NCBI RefSeq assembly: GCF_026340465.1
Contig: NZ_JAPEPC010000001.1
Coordinates: forward strand, 3,892,001-3,956,000
DNA length: 64,000 nt
Direction of reading: 5' to 3'
From: Streptomyces sp. NBC_01306
GTDB taxonomy: Bacteria > Actinomycetota > Actinomycetes > Streptomycetales > Streptomycetaceae
Shown here: in pieces, positions 7,978-17,065 of the stretch
Position numbering within the stretch: the first letter of the stretch is position 1
Layout of the letters: every line of letters begins with the position of its first letter
Notes under the pieces: generated by a model
Seen by the model: only the letters and a program-made list of their open reading frames with translations
Database searches by the model: none
What the model was told of the DNA's origin: nothing
Translations under genes and position numbers: made by a program

Positions 7978-8811
7978 GTGGGGACGACATTGGACATCGT
8001 GGTGGAGTTCGACCGGGCGCCCCGGGCGGAGCACCTGTTGTGGCAGGAGCTGTGCGCCGGGCTGCCTGCCGGTACCCCGGCGCCCGGTGGGAGCCGCCCG
8101 CACCCCGGGACACTGGGCGTCGCGACCGCCCGCTCGGGCGACGGCACACTGCTCGGGTGGGCTCCCGTGTTCACCGGCCAGGATCCGGAAGCGGCGACCG
8201 TCGAGTGGCTGCTCGTCACCCGGGAGCGCGAGCGCATCGTCCAGGGCAGTGTCGCCGAGCCGGCCGGTACCGGTGACGAGGAAGCCGTCCTGGTCGCCCT
8301 CTTCCGCGCGGCGGCCAACGCGGCCCGCACGGCCGGATACCGTGCGCTGGACTGGCTGGACCGGGGCGACACCGGTGCGGAACTGGATGCCCGCGCGGCG
8401 GCCGAACTGGAGGCTTCCATCCACCGGGAGCTGGGCCGGAAGTGGGGCGTATCGGCGCTGGCCCGCTGGCAGCGCCCCGACGGTCTGCCGGCCGTACGGA
8501 CCCGCCGGGCGCCCCGGGGCACGGGGTGGCAGGGCCTGGAACTGCTGACGGCCGACGGGCGCACGGCGGCCCGGATCGCCGCTGTGGTCGCGGGTCCCGA
8601 GGTGTACGTGGAGAGGGTCGGCCACCATGGCGTCGAGGGGCCCGAACTGGGCTCCCTGGTGGCGGACTTCGTGGAGCAGATCCGTGAGGACCACCCCTCG
8701 GTGGAGTCCTTCCGGGTCCGCGAGCTGGACGACGAGGTGCTCGGCGTAGCACTCAAGTCGGCCAAGCTGCGGATCAGCGAACGGTGGTGGCAGTACCGGC
8801 TGCCGCTCTAG
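7978..8811 (+). CDS. Unidentified protein, possibly GNAT-like
   Basis: A 277-residue soluble protein I cannot assign. Features seen: DIVVEFDRAPRAEHLLWQEL at the start, a central TVEWLLVTRERERIVQG, an Ala-rich helical segment (ALFRAAANAARTAGYRALDW), and the end KLRISERWWQYRLPL. The strand-helix pattern and the repeated 'wxxLxLLTADGRTAARI...' half recall two weak acetyltransferase-like lobes, but no acetyl-CoA loop is evident. GTG 7978 is the first start in frame; TTG 7990 is possible. It stands alone between intergenic repeats and a convergent hydrolase gene. Confidence 0.65.
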   Translation: MGTTLDIVVEFDRAPRAEHLLWQELCAGLPAGTPAPGGSRPHPGTLGVATARSGDGTLLGWAPVFTGQDPEAATVEWLLVTRERERIVQGSVAEPAGTGDEEAVLVALFRAAANAARTAGYRALDWLDRGDTGAELDARAAAELEASIHRELGRKWGVSALARWQRPDGLPAVRTRRAPRGTGWQGLELLTADGRTAARIAAVVAGPEVYVERVGHHGVEGPELGSLVADFVEQIREDHPSVESFRVRELDDEVLGVALKSAKLRISERWWQYRLPL

Positions 8812-8841
8812 CCGGGGTTGCCGGGCTCGGACACGCCGGGC

Positions 8842-9450
8842 TCAGAGCTTCCCGGACGTGACGACGACCCCGTAGAGGTCGGTGATCGTCGCGAGCGCGC
8901 TGTGGTGGATCTGGTCGGCGCTCAGCTCGGTGCCCGCTCCGGCACCTGCTCCGGCACCTGCCGGGCGGAGGGGGCGGGTGGCGCAGGCGTCGGCGACGAC
9001 GGTGGGCCTGTTGCCGCGCAGGAAGGCTCCCTCGGCGGTGAACGTCACGCACATATGGGTCATGAACCCGGCGATGATGACGTCCTGGTGGCCTGCGGCG
9101 TCGACGTGCTCGCCCAGGTCGGTGCCGACGAAGGCGTTCGGGGCCGTCTTGACGACGACGGGCTCGCCCTCGACCGGGGCCACGGAGGGGTGGATCCGGC
9201 CGGTCTCCGCCCGGATGTCGTACGGGGTGCCGGGGCCGCCGTCGTGGATGACGTGGATGACCTTCGCGCCGGCCTCCCGGGCCCGCCCCAGCAGTGCGGC
9301 GGCGGAGTCGAGCGCGGCCCGCCAGCCCGTCAGCTCCATGACACCGCTGACGTAGGTGTTCTGGTAGTCGACGAGGATCAGGGTCGCATCGGCGAGCGAA
9401 GCGGGCGTCTCGTCGAGACCGTTCAGCTCGCGCAGAGTCGTCGTAGCCAT
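8842..9450 (-). CDS. Isochorismatase-family cysteine hydrolase
   Basis: The catalytic triad of cysteine hydrolases is visible: Asp in LILVDYQNTYVSG, Lys in VVKTAPNAF, and Cys in GFMTHMCVTFTAEGA. The fold (202 residues) is that of nicotinamidase-like amidohydrolases; substrate unknown. A strong GAGGTGG site precedes the ATG at 9450. Near the C-terminus an Ala-Gly repeat (GAGAGAGAG) marks a variable loop. It is divergent from a GlxA-type regulator, a common pairing in actinomycetes in which the regulator controls the hydrolase. Confidence 0.9.
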   Translation of the reverse strand: MATTTLRELNGLDETPASLADATLILVDYQNTYVSGVMELTGWRAALDSAAALLGRAREAGAKVIHVIHDGGPGTPYDIRAETGRIHPSVAPVEGEPVVVKTAPNAFVGTDLGEHVDAAGHQDVIIAGFMTHMCVTFTAEGAFLRGNRPTVVADACATRPLRPAGAGAGAGAGTELSADQIHHSALATITDLYGVVVTSGKL

Positions 9451-9665
9451 GGAAGTACCACCTCAGCTGTCGTATGCGGTGTCGTACGGGATGTCGCGCT
9501 CTCGGTGAGCTGCGTCCAGAACGCTACGGTCGCCTGAGGGTGTCGGCAATGTCATCTAACATGCAGATCCAGACATCACGGCATCGCCATTGCCGTCGCT
9601 ATCGCTATCGCCATTGCTGCGGCCCTCGCGGGCCGGCCGGACCGGCTGACCGGGTGGAGACCCCC

Positions 9666-10658
9666 ATGAGCGCCCTCGCACGGCTCGTCGTCATCGTCCT
9701 CTTCGAGGGCGTCGACCTCCTCGACATCACCGGACCACCCGAGGTGTTCTCCCTCGTGCAACGGGAGACCGGCGGCGCGGCGGGATACGAGGTCGTCCTC
9801 GCCGCCGAGACCCTGGACCCCGTCACCACATCGGCGGGTGTGCGCGTACTCCCCGACATCACCTTTCAAGAGGCGTCCACGCGGAGCATCGACACCCTGC
9901 TGGTCCCCGGCGCGGTCGAATCCGACAGCCACCGCCGTGTCCACGCCCTCACCGACCCCGCCGTGGTCGGCCGGGTGAGGACGCTCGCCGCCAGGACACG
10001 GCGGGTCACATCCGTCTGTGTCGGGGCGCATCTCCTCGCCGCCGCCGGTCTGCTCGACGGCAAGCGCGCCACCACCCACTGGTCGACCGCGCAGCAGCTG
10101 GCAGCCGATCACCCGGAAGTCGAAGTCGACGCCGACCCGATCTTCATCCGCGACGGCGACGTGTGGACCGGCGCGGGGATCAGCGCCTGCCTCGACCTGG
10201 CACTCGCCCTGGTCGCCGACGATTTCGGCGAGGCCCTCGCACTGCGTGTCGCCCGGCAGCTCGTGATGTATCTGAAGCGGCCGAGTGGGCAGAGCCAGTT
10301 CAGCGTGCCCCTGGAGCCGGTCTCCACGACACGGCGCGTGGATGACCTCCGGCACCACATCATGCGCAACATCGGCGAACCGCTCACCGTGGCGGACCTC
10401 GCCGCGTACGCCCATGTCGGCGAGCGGCAGCTCACCCGGATCTTCAAGGCCGAACTCGGCACGACCCCGAGCGCCTATGTCGAGTCGGCGCGCGTCGAAG
10501 TGGCGCGCAACCAGCTCGAATCCACCGACGCGACCCTGGAACGCATCGTGTCCAGCTGCGGGTTCGGCACGACGGACACGCTGGTACGGGCATTCCGCCG
10601 GCGACTCGACACGACACCGACGGAGTACCGGCGCCGGTTCCGCGCCGACGTGGGCTGA
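9666..10658 (+). CDS. GlxA-family regulator (DJ-1/PfpI domain + AraC HTH)
   Basis: Residues ~5-170 form a DJ-1/PfpI domain (VVIVLFEGVDLLDITGPPEVF at the start, SVCVGAHLLAAAGLL at the nucleophile-elbow position), and residues ~220-325 an AraC-type double helix-turn-helix (LTVADLAAYAHVGERQLTRI and SCGFGTTDTLVRAFRR). This is the GlxA architecture, a ligand-responsive regulator. ATG 9666 has GGTGGAGA upstream; longer frames add a low-complexity leader. It is divergent from the cysteine hydrolase at 8842-9450 and probably controls it; the 215-nt gap is the likely operator region. Confidence 0.9.
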   Translation: MSALARLVVIVLFEGVDLLDITGPPEVFSLVQRETGGAAGYEVVLAAETLDPVTTSAGVRVLPDITFQEASTRSIDTLLVPGAVESDSHRRVHALTDPAVVGRVRTLAARTRRVTSVCVGAHLLAAAGLLDGKRATTHWSTAQQLAADHPEVEVDADPIFIRDGDVWTGAGISACLDLALALVADDFGEALALRVARQLVMYLKRPSGQSQFSVPLEPVSTTRRVDDLRHHIMRNIGEPLTVADLAAYAHVGERQLTRIFKAELGTTPSAYVESARVEVARNQLESTDATLERIVSSCGFGTTDTLVRAFRRRLDTTPTEYRRRFRADVG

Positions 10659-10819
10659 CCCGTACCACCGCGGGCCGAATCCGGCAGCCGAGGAGGTGAG
10701 CCACATCACGTTCTTTCAAGTCAGGGGTGTTCGCGGTGGCTTCTCCGCTGAGCCGTCCGCCGGTCCGTCCGCCGGTCCGTCCGCTGGGTCTGACAGTGCC
10801 GGGCGGTAATCTGGAACCC

Positions 10820-11245
10820 ATGAAACCGCGTGATCTTGAGAACCTCGCGCAGCTGCGCCGGGCACGGGATCTGATCGACCGGGAGTACGCGCGTCCGCTC
10901 GACGTCCCGGCGATGGCCCGGCACGCGCTCATGTCGCCAGGACACTTCTCGCGGCAGTTCCGGGCGGCCTACGGCGAGACGCCGTACAGCTACCTCATGA
11001 CCCGCCGCATCGAGCGGGCGATGGCGCTGCTGCGCGGCGGTACGAGTGTGACCGACGCGTGCATGGAGGTCGGCTGTACGTCGCTCGGCTCGTTCAGCTC
11101 GCGGTTCAGCGAACTCGTGGGGGAGTCGCCGACCGCGTACCGCGCCCGCGAGCACGGCGCCGTCACGGCGATGCCCCCGTGCGTGGCGAAGGTACGCACC
11201 CGCCCGGTCAGGATTCGAGAAGCGGGCCCAGCGGCGGCCGCCTAG
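10820..11245 (+). CDS. AraC-family regulator (HTH domain only)
   Basis: The 141 residues are essentially one AraC DNA-binding domain: YARPLDVPAMARHALMSPGH with FSRQFRAAYGETPYSYL, then VTDACMEVGCTSLGSFSSRF. No ligand domain is present. ATG 10820 begins just before the domain; longer frames read through GGTCCGTCCGCC-type repeats (about 10755-10790). The VOC gene follows after 10 nt, a pairing frequent in Streptomyces, so the two are probably one operon in which VOC binds or modifies the signal. Confidence 0.9.
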   Translation: MKPRDLENLAQLRRARDLIDREYARPLDVPAMARHALMSPGHFSRQFRAAYGETPYSYLMTRRIERAMALLRGGTSVTDACMEVGCTSLGSFSSRFSELVGESPTAYRAREHGAVTAMPPCVAKVRTRPVRIREAGPAAAA

Positions 11246-11255
11246 CGTTGGTCCC

Positions 11256-11666
11256 ATGACCATCGCGCTCCAGTACTGCCACATCACCGTCAACGACGTC
11301 GACGAGTCCCTCACCTTCTACCGTGACGCGCTCGGCCTGGAGGTGCGCAACGATGTCGCGTCGGGCGGCTTCCGCTGGGTCACCCTCGGCAGCGCCACCC
11401 AGCCCGGCCTGGAGATCGTGATCTCGGAGCCGCACGCCGGCCGGTCCCAGGCCGACGGCGACACCCTGCAGGAACTCCTCACCAAGGGCGTCCTGCCGAA
11501 CATCGGCTTCCGCTCCGACGATCTCGACGCGACCTTCGAGAAGATGCTGGAGTCCGGTGCCGAGGTGCTCCAGGAGCCCATCGAGCAGCCCTGGGGCCCG
11601 CGCGACTGCGCGTTCCGTGACCCCTCCGGCAACATGGTGCGGATCTCCCAGACGCCGAAGGCGTAG
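11256..11666 (+). CDS. VOC-family (glyoxalase/dioxygenase-like) protein
   Basis: A 136-residue protein with the paired beta-alpha-beta-beta-beta modules of the vicinal oxygen chelate fold: YCHITVNDVDESLTFYRDAL, then NIGFRSDDLDATFEKMLESG, ending with the typical WGPRDCAFRDPSGNMVRISQ. The first His and last acidic residues (CHITV, DCAF) are in usual metal-ligand positions. It is probably co-transcribed with the AraC gene 10 nt upstream. Substrate unknown; glyoxalase, bleomycin-binding and dioxygenase relatives share this fold. Confidence 0.9.
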   Translation: MTIALQYCHITVNDVDESLTFYRDALGLEVRNDVASGGFRWVTLGSATQPGLEIVISEPHAGRSQADGDTLQELLTKGVLPNIGFRSDDLDATFEKMLESGAEVLQEPIEQPWGPRDCAFRDPSGNMVRISQTPKA

Positions 11667-11704
11667 CCGCGCCGAAGCCTGGCAGCAGCCCCTCAGCAGC
11701 AACT

Positions 11705-11736
11705 GGGCGCCTGCCAGCGGCCGATGGCAGGCGCCC
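11705..11736 (+). terminator. Hairpin between VOC gene and AfsR-like gene
   Basis: GGGCGCCTGCCA (11705-11716) pairs perfectly with TGGCAGGCGCCC (11725-11736) over an 8-nt loop. It follows the VOC gene by 39 nt and ends 16 nt before the next start, so it may end the first transcript or shape the leader of the second. Confidence 0.7.
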
Positions 11737-11752
11737 ATGGCAGACTCAGCGG

Positions 11753-14700
11753 GTGCAGATCAGGATGCTGGGTCCATTCGAGGTTCGCACGGACGACGGC
11801 GCCTTGGTCGACGTGCCGGGCGCGCGGTTGCGCGCAGTGCTGATCGCCCTCGCCCTCAAGCCGGGCCGGGCGGTCCCGAAGGCGTCGCTCGTCGACTGGA
11901 TCTGGGGGGAGCGCCCGCCCGCCGACGCGACGAACGCCCTGCACCGCTTGGTGTCCCGGCTGCGGAAGGCGCTGCCGTACGGGGTGATCGAAGGGCATAC
12001 GGACGGCTACCGGCTGGCGGTGGAGCCCGACACCGTCGACGCCGTACGGTTCGAACGTCTCGTCATCGCGGGCCGGGCAGCCCGCACCGAGGACGTTTCC
12101 CGGCGGGTGCGGCTGCTGCGTGAGGCCCTTGAGCTGTGGCGCGGTGACGCCATGCAGGACATCGGTCTGCGGGACAGCGACGCGTTCGACGCCGTGGTCG
12201 TCCGGCTCGACGGGTTGCGCCTGACCGCCGCCGAGGAGAGGTTCGAGGCGGAGGTCGCCATCGGGCGCGGTGCGGAGGTGGTCGCGGAGCTGACCGACCT
12301 GGTGGCCGCGCACCCGCTGCGGGAGCGGTTCGTCGCCGCGCTGATGCGCGCCCTCGCCGCGGTCGGCCGTGACAGTGAGGCGCTGCTGGCGTACCAGCGT
12401 GCGAGGGAGGCCCTGGACGACGCGCTGGGTGTCGGCCCCTCGCCCGAGCTGGCCGCGCTGCATGTCGCCCTGCTGCGGGGCGAGTTGAGTCGGGGCGTGC
12501 CGGGGCGCGCCGAGGCCGGCCGGGGAGAACCGGGGCCGGGAGAGGCGGGCCGCGGAGAACCGGGCGGCGGAGAACAGGGGCCGGGAGAGCTTGGCCGGGG
12601 GGAAGCGAGCCGTAGGACCAACCTGCGCGCCGAGCTGACCACCTTCGTCGGCAGGGGCGCCGATGTCGCAGCGGTCCGCGAGCTCATCGCCGAGCACCGG
12701 CTCACCACCGTGATCGGACCGGGCGGCTCGGGCAAGACCAGGCTGGCCACCGAGGCCGCGCGCACCCTGCTGGGCGAACTGCCGGACGGGGCCTGGCTGG
12801 TGGAGCTCGCCGCCATCGGCGCGGACGGCGAAGTGGCGCAGGCGACGCTCGCCGGACTGGGCCTGCGGGACGCCCTGCTCGGCGGGCCCCCGAACGCCGA
12901 GCTGACGGACCGGCTCATCGCCGCGATCCGCGGGCGGGAGATGCTGCTGATCCTGGACAACTGCGAGCATGTGATCGAGTCCGCGGCGGTGTTCGCCCAC
13001 CGGGTGCTCGGGGAGTGCCGGCGGCTGCGGATCCTGGCGACGAGCCGGGAACCGCTCGGCATCACCGGGGAGGCGCTCTGGCAGATCGAGCCGCTGGCCC
13101 TGCCGGGGAGGGACGCGGGCCCGCGGGAGATCGAGTCCTCACCCGCCGTTCAACTGCTGCGGAACCGGGCCGGGGCGGTGCGCCGGGACCTGGTGGCCGA
13201 CGACCGCACGCTGGCGACGATGGTGCGCATCTGCCGGGCGCTGGACGGGATGCCGCTGGCGATCGAACTGGCCGCGGCCGGCTTGCGCACCATGTCGGTC
13301 GACCAGCTCGCCAACCGGCTCGACGACCGGTTCCGGCTGCTGACCAGCGGAAGCCGTACCGCGCTGCCGCGCCACCGTACGCTGCGCGCGGCGGTCGACT
13401 GGAGCTGGGAACTGCTCACCGACGCCGAGCGTGCGGTCCTGCGCAGGCTCTCGGTGTTCGTCGGCGGCGCGAGCCTGGAAGCGGCCGAACGGGTCTGCGC
13501 GGGGGACACCGCGACAGACGCCGCGGGGGGCGGCGCGACAGACACCGCGGGGGACACCGCGAGGGACACCGCGAGGAACGCCGCGAGGAACGCCGCAGGG
13601 GACGTCGTCGAGCAGGGGCAGGTGCTCGAACTGCTCACCGCGCTGACCGAGAAGTCGCTGCTGCTCGCCGACGGCGACAGCGCCCCGCGCTACCGCATGA
13701 TCGGCACGATCAAGGAGTACGCCGGGCACCGGCTCGCCGAGGCGGGGGAGTCGGACCTGGCGCGCCACGCGCACCTGGCCTGCTTCACCGAGCTCACCGA
13801 GACCGCGGAGCCGCACCTGCGCCGCGCCGAGCAACTGGACTGGCTGGCCACGCTCGAAGCCGAGCACGACAACATCGTTGCGGCGATGCGCGGCGCACTC
13901 GCGGCGGGCGAGGCGCAGGCGGCGATGCGGCTCGCGGCCGGCGCGGGCTGGTACTGGTGGCTCGGCGGGCGCAGGACCGAGGGCATCGAGCTGATCACAG
14001 CGGCCATCAGGACGCCGGGCGAGGTGACGGACGACGTCCGGGCCATGGTGTACGCGCTGGTCGTGCTGTTCGTGAGCTCCGGGCGGGGCGACGAACACCA
14101 GGCCGCGGAGTGGATCCACCAGGCGTACCGGTACAGCCGGAGCGGCGGACACAGCCGCCGCTACCCGCTGCTGGGGCTCGTCGACGCGCTGGAACGGATG
14201 TTGCAGGAGCCCGGCGCGTTCCTGACGGCGTTCGAGCCGCTGCTCGACGACGAGGATCCCTGGGTGCGCGCGCTGGCCCGGCTGCACCTGGGCAAGATGC
14301 GGATCATGGCCGGTCAGGGAGGTCGAGACGCAGACACCTACCTGGAGATGGCGCTCGCCGAGTTCCGGGCGCTCGGCGAGCGGTTCGGGATCTCGTTCGC
14401 CCAGACCGAGCTGGCGGACCGGATGGCCGTGCGCGGCGAGTTCGCCGACGCGTGCGCGTACTACGAGCAGGCGATCGCGGTCGTCACCGAGGTCGGCGCC
14501 ACCGAGGACGTCATCCGGATGCGGTCCCGGCAGGCGCAGCTGTACTGGCTGCTCGGCGACGAGGGCGCCTGCGCGGCCGCCATCGCCGAGGCGGAGCGGT
14601 GCGCGGAGCGGGTCACCTGGCCGGACGCGCTGGCCGAGCTGGCCCTCGCGAAGGCGGAACTCGCCCGGTGGAGCGGCGATGCCGAGGAAGCGCGCCGGCA

Positions 14701-15106
14701 ACTTGACTTCGCCACAGCGGAGTTGGGTGAGGAGGCGCGACATGCACACCATCGCGCGGTGGCGCACGACCTGCTCGGCTACCTCGCCGACGACCTCGGC
14801 GAGGCCCGGGCGCACCGCGCGGCGGCCTGCGAGGCGGCGGCCGAGGCGGGACACGTACCGCTGATCGCGCATGTGCTCGTCGGGGCCGCGGACCTGGCGC
14901 TGCGCCGCGACGAGCCCGAGCAGGCGGCGCGGCTGCTCGCGGCGAGCGCGGACGTACGCGGGCTTCCGTACCGCTCTCACCCGGACGTGGCCCGGATCGA
15001 GCAGGCCGCGCGGAGCCGCCTCGGCGACGCGCGGTTCGCCGAGGCGGCTCTGGAGGGGACGCGGTCCGACTGGTCCCAGCTGGTCGAGGTCACGCTCGCT
15101 TCTTGA
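11753..15106 (+). CDS. AfsR-like regulator: OmpR-type HTH, BTAD, NTPase, TPR-like
   Basis: At 1117 residues this is a large SARP-type regulator. Residues 1-90 are a winged helix (MQIRMLGPFEVRTDDGALV; LHRLVSRLRKALPYGVIEG); ~95-240 a bacterial transcriptional activation domain; ~323-330 the P-loop GPGGSGKT, with Walker B LLILDNCEH and the ELAAAGLRTMS region typical of AfsR-like ATPases; the rest is helical TPR-like. Two low-complexity insertions interrupt it: Gly/Glu/Pro-rich residues ~245-285 and an Asp/Thr/Ala tract ~583-620. GTG 11753 is the start. It converges on an ABC exporter with a 17-nt overlap; SARP-like repeats upstream of that exporter suggest a target. Confidence 0.88.
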   Translation: MQIRMLGPFEVRTDDGALVDVPGARLRAVLIALALKPGRAVPKASLVDWIWGERPPADATNALHRLVSRLRKALPYGVIEGHTDGYRLAVEPDTVDAVRFERLVIAGRAARTEDVSRRVRLLREALELWRGDAMQDIGLRDSDAFDAVVVRLDGLRLTAAEERFEAEVAIGRGAEVVAELTDLVAAHPLRERFVAALMRALAAVGRDSEALLAYQRAREALDDALGVGPSPELAALHVALLRGELSRGVPGRAEAGRGEPGPGEAGRGEPGGGEQGPGELGRGEASRRTNLRAELTTFVGRGADVAAVRELIAEHRLTTVIGPGGSGKTRLATEAARTLLGELPDGAWLVELAAIGADGEVAQATLAGLGLRDALLGGPPNAELTDRLIAAIRGREMLLILDNCEHVIESAAVFAHRVLGECRRLRILATSREPLGITGEALWQIEPLALPGRDAGPREIESSPAVQLLRNRAGAVRRDLVADDRTLATMVRICRALDGMPLAIELAAAGLRTMSVDQLANRLDDRFRLLTSGSRTALPRHRTLRAAVDWSWELLTDAERAVLRRLSVFVGGASLEAAERVCAGDTATDAAGGGATDTAGDTARDTARNAARNAAGDVVEQGQVLELLTALTEKSLLLADGDSAPRYRMIGTIKEYAGHRLAEAGESDLARHAHLACFTELTETAEPHLRRAEQLDWLATLEAEHDNIVAAMRGALAAGEAQAAMRLAAGAGWYWWLGGRRTEGIELITAAIRTPGEVTDDVRAMVYALVVLFVSSGRGDEHQAAEWIHQAYRYSRSGGHSRRYPLLGLVDALERMLQEPGAFLTAFEPLLDDEDPWVRALARLHLGKMRIMAGQGGRDADTYLEMALAEFRALGERFGISFAQTELADRMAVRGEFADACAYYEQAIAVVTEVGATEDVIRMRSRQAQLYWLLGDEGACAAAIAEAERCAERVTWPDALAELALAKAELARWSGDAEEARRQLDFATAELGEEARHAHHRAVAHDLLGYLADDLGEARAHRAAACEAAAEAGHVPLIAHVLVGAADLALRRDEPEQAARLLAASADVRGLPYRSHPDVARIEQAARSRLGDARFAEAALEGTRSDWSQLVEVTLAS

Positions 15107-15851
15107 ACGTGGAGACCGCCCACACGTATCCGAGGACGAGGAATCCGACGCACCAGGCGAGGGCCGCGATCGCGTCGCCGCCCGACGGGTGGCCCGCGAG
15201 GAGACCGCGCAGCGTCTCGATGATCGGCGTGAAGGGCTGGTACTCGGCGAACTGCCGCACGCCTGCCCCCATCGAGTCGGCGGGTACGAACGCGCTGCTC
15301 AGGAACGGCAGCATGATCAGCGGTACGGCGGCGAGACCCGCCGACTCCGCGGTCTTCGCGGCCAGCCCCAGGGCGACGGTGAGCCAGCCGGCCGCGAAGC
15401 TGAGCAGCACGATGAGACCGATCACGCCGAGCCAGTCGAGGGCGCTCGCGTCCGGGGCGAACCCCATCGCGAAGGCCACCCCGATGATGGCCGCGCAGGC
15501 GACCAGGCAGCGCACTGCGGTGACGATGACGTGCCCGGTCAGCACGGCACCGCGGGAGACGTCCATGACCTTGAACCGGTTGATGACGCCCGTCGTCATG
15601 TCGGAGTTCACGGCTGTCGAGGTGGCCCCGAGCCCGTAACTGATGGCCATGACGAGCAGCCCCGGCGTCGCGTAGTCGATGTAGTCGACGCCGACGTCGA
15701 ACGCGCCGCCGAACACCTTGACGAACATGAGCATCATCACGATCGGGAACAGGACCGCGTTGAACACCGTGGTCGGGTTCCGCAGGTTGTGCTTCAGGTT
15801 GCGGCGCAACATGATCGCCGAATCGGCCAACGGCATCGGAACAGTACTCAC
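15090..15851 (-). CDS. ABC exporter permease (DrrB-type)
   Basis: About six membrane helices in 253 residues, with the ABC-2 signature region FLSSAFVPADSMGAGVRQFAEYQPFTPI near the C-terminus and the N-terminal RNPTTVFNAVLFPIVMML. This is the permease half of DrrAB-like drug exporters. GTG 15851 overlaps the stop of the ATPase gene by 4 nt (GTGA), so the subunits are made in a coupled way. Its 3' end overlaps the convergent AfsR-like gene by 17 nt. Confidence 0.92.
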   Translation of the reverse strand: MSTVPMPLADSAIMLRRNLKHNLRNPTTVFNAVLFPIVMMLMFVKVFGGAFDVGVDYIDYATPGLLVMAISYGLGATSTAVNSDMTTGVINRFKVMDVSRGAVLTGHVIVTAVRCLVACAAIIGVAFAMGFAPDASALDWLGVIGLIVLLSFAAGWLTVALGLAAKTAESAGLAAVPLIMLPFLSSAFVPADSMGAGVRQFAEYQPFTPIIETLRGLLAGHPSGGDAIAALAWCVGFLVLGYVWAVSTFKKRA

Positions 15852-16900
15852 TGGGCCATCTCCTCAGTAGTCGCGGCGGTGTTGGTGTCGGTGCTGGTGC
15901 TGGTGCTGGTGCTGGTGCTGGTGCTGGTGCTGGTGCTGGTGCTGGTGTCGGTGTTCGCGTTCGCGTTCGCGTCCGTGCTCGTGCTCGTGTGCTCGGTCAG
16001 GGCGAGAAAGACGTCGTCGAGGTCCGGTGTGTGTACGGAGAATTCCGCGGCGTCGAGTGCGTGCTCGTCGAGCCGGTCGAGGAGCGCCCGCAGCGACCTC
16101 GACGTACCGTCGCCGGCCACCCGCAGGGTCAGTTCCTCGTCGTCCCGCGTGGACCCGGCCAGGACCCGTGCGGCCGCGTCGAGTTCGTGCAGGCCGGCGA
16201 ACCGGAGCCGGACATGGGTGCCGGGGATCTGGCGCTTGAGCTCCTCGGGGGTGCCCTGGGCGACCAGGTGACCGTTGTTGAGCACCGCGATCCGGTCGGC
16301 GAGCTGGTCGGCCTCCTCCAGGTACTGGGTGGTGAGGAAGATGGTGGTGCCGTCGGCCACCAGCTCGCGGACGATGCCCCACATCGTGCGCCTGCTGCGC
16401 GGGTCGAGACCCGTCGTCGGCTCGTCCAGGAAGATGATCTGCGGGCTGCCGACCAGCGTCATCGCCAGGTCCAGCTTCCGGCGCATACCGCCGGAGTACG
16501 TCGACACCATCTTCTGCGCCGACTCCACCAGATCGAACCGTTCAAGGAGCCGCGTGACCACCCGGTCGCCGGAGCGCACGCGCTTCAGATCCGCCATCAG
16601 CTGCAGGTTCTCCCGGCCGGTCAGCAGCTCGTCCACCGCCGCGAACTGACCGGTGACGCCGATGAGCGGGCGTACGTCCCTGGTCGCGGTCGCCACGTCG
16701 TGCCCGGCGATGCGCACCGTCCCGGCGTCGGCTTTCATCAACGTCGTCAGGACGTTCACCGTTGTTGTCTTGCCCGCCCCGTTCGGGCCGAGCATGGAGA
16801 AGACCGATCCGGCGGCGACATCGAAGTCGATGCCGTCGAGCACGACTTTGTCGCCGTATGCCTTCCGCAGGCCTGAAACCGCAATCGCCGAAGTTTTCAT
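15848..16900 (-). CDS. ABC exporter ATPase (DrrA-type)
   Basis: Walker A GPNGAGKTT, ABC signature STYSGGMRRKLDLA, Walker B IIFLDEPTTGLDPRSR and the switch His region are all present; the wording around TTGLDPRSRR is typical of daunorubicin-resistance DrrA proteins. The C-terminal ~50 residues are a Thr-Ser/Asn-Ala repeat coded by GGTGCT and TCGCGT hexamers and are not part of the fold. It forms an operon with the permease. A set of 11-nt-spaced repeats lies directly upstream of the start. Drug range unknown. Confidence 0.93.
   Translation of the reverse strand: MKTSAIAVSGLRKAYGDKVVLDGIDFDVAAGSVFSMLGPNGAGKTTTVNVLTTLMKADAGTVRIAGHDVATATRDVRPLIGVTGQFAAVDELLTGRENLQLMADLKRVRSGDRVVTRLLERFDLVESAQKMVSTYSGGMRRKLDLAMTLVGSPQIIFLDEPTTGLDPRSRRTMWGIVRELVADGTTIFLTTQYLEEADQLADRIAVLNNGHLVAQGTPEELKRQIPGTHVRLRFAGLHELDAAARVLAGSTRDDEELTLRVAGDGTSRSLRALLDRLDEHALDAAEFSVHTPDLDDVFLALTEHTSTSTDANANANTDTSTSTSTSTSTSTSTSTSTDTNTAATTEEMAQ
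15890..15943 (-). repeat. GGTGCT hexamer microsatellite in the ABC ATPase gene
   Basis: Nine perfect GGTGCT units (plus-strand reading) followed by GGTGTC and TCGCGT-type units. It codes a Thr-Ser tail; the frame is kept at any copy number. Confidence 0.9.
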
Positions 16901-16921
16901 GCCTCTACGGTCCCCACCGGG

Positions 16922-16985
16922 GCTGTCACCGGCCTGTCACGCCGCTGACACGCCCGCTGACACCGCTGACATCCCTCGCTGACAT
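16922..16985 (-). promoter_or_regulatory. SARP-like direct repeats before the ABC operon
   Basis: Three units start exactly 11 nt apart: GCTGTCACCGG (16922), CCTGTCACGCC (16933), GCTGACACGCC (16944). Further GCTGACA words lie at 16956, 16965 and 16978. In the direction of the ABC operon they read GTGACAG/GTGTCAG. Streptomyces SARP regulators are known to bind heptamer direct repeats spaced 11 nt; the AfsR-like gene next door is a candidate binder (inference). Confidence 0.6.
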
Positions 16986-17059
16986 GGGCGGTACGCGGTA
17001 CCTGAGGACCGCTGGTCCTCGCTGGTCCTGCCGGTCCGAGGCGGCACTTTGACGACAGC

Positions 17060-17065
17060 CCTAGG
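17060..17065. repeat. Target-site duplication CCTAGG (left)
   Basis: CCTAGG here and at 18134-18139 flank the IS481-family element. It fits the NCTAGN target known for IS481. The complement of CTA (17061-17063) is the stop codon of the transposase. Confidence 0.9.

Noticed and set aside
13139..14980. Long minus-strand frame (613 codons) opposite the AfsR-like gene
   Set aside because: It is the antisense of a well-supported regulator gene, and its composition (Arg/Gly/Pro) is typical of high-GC shadow frames.
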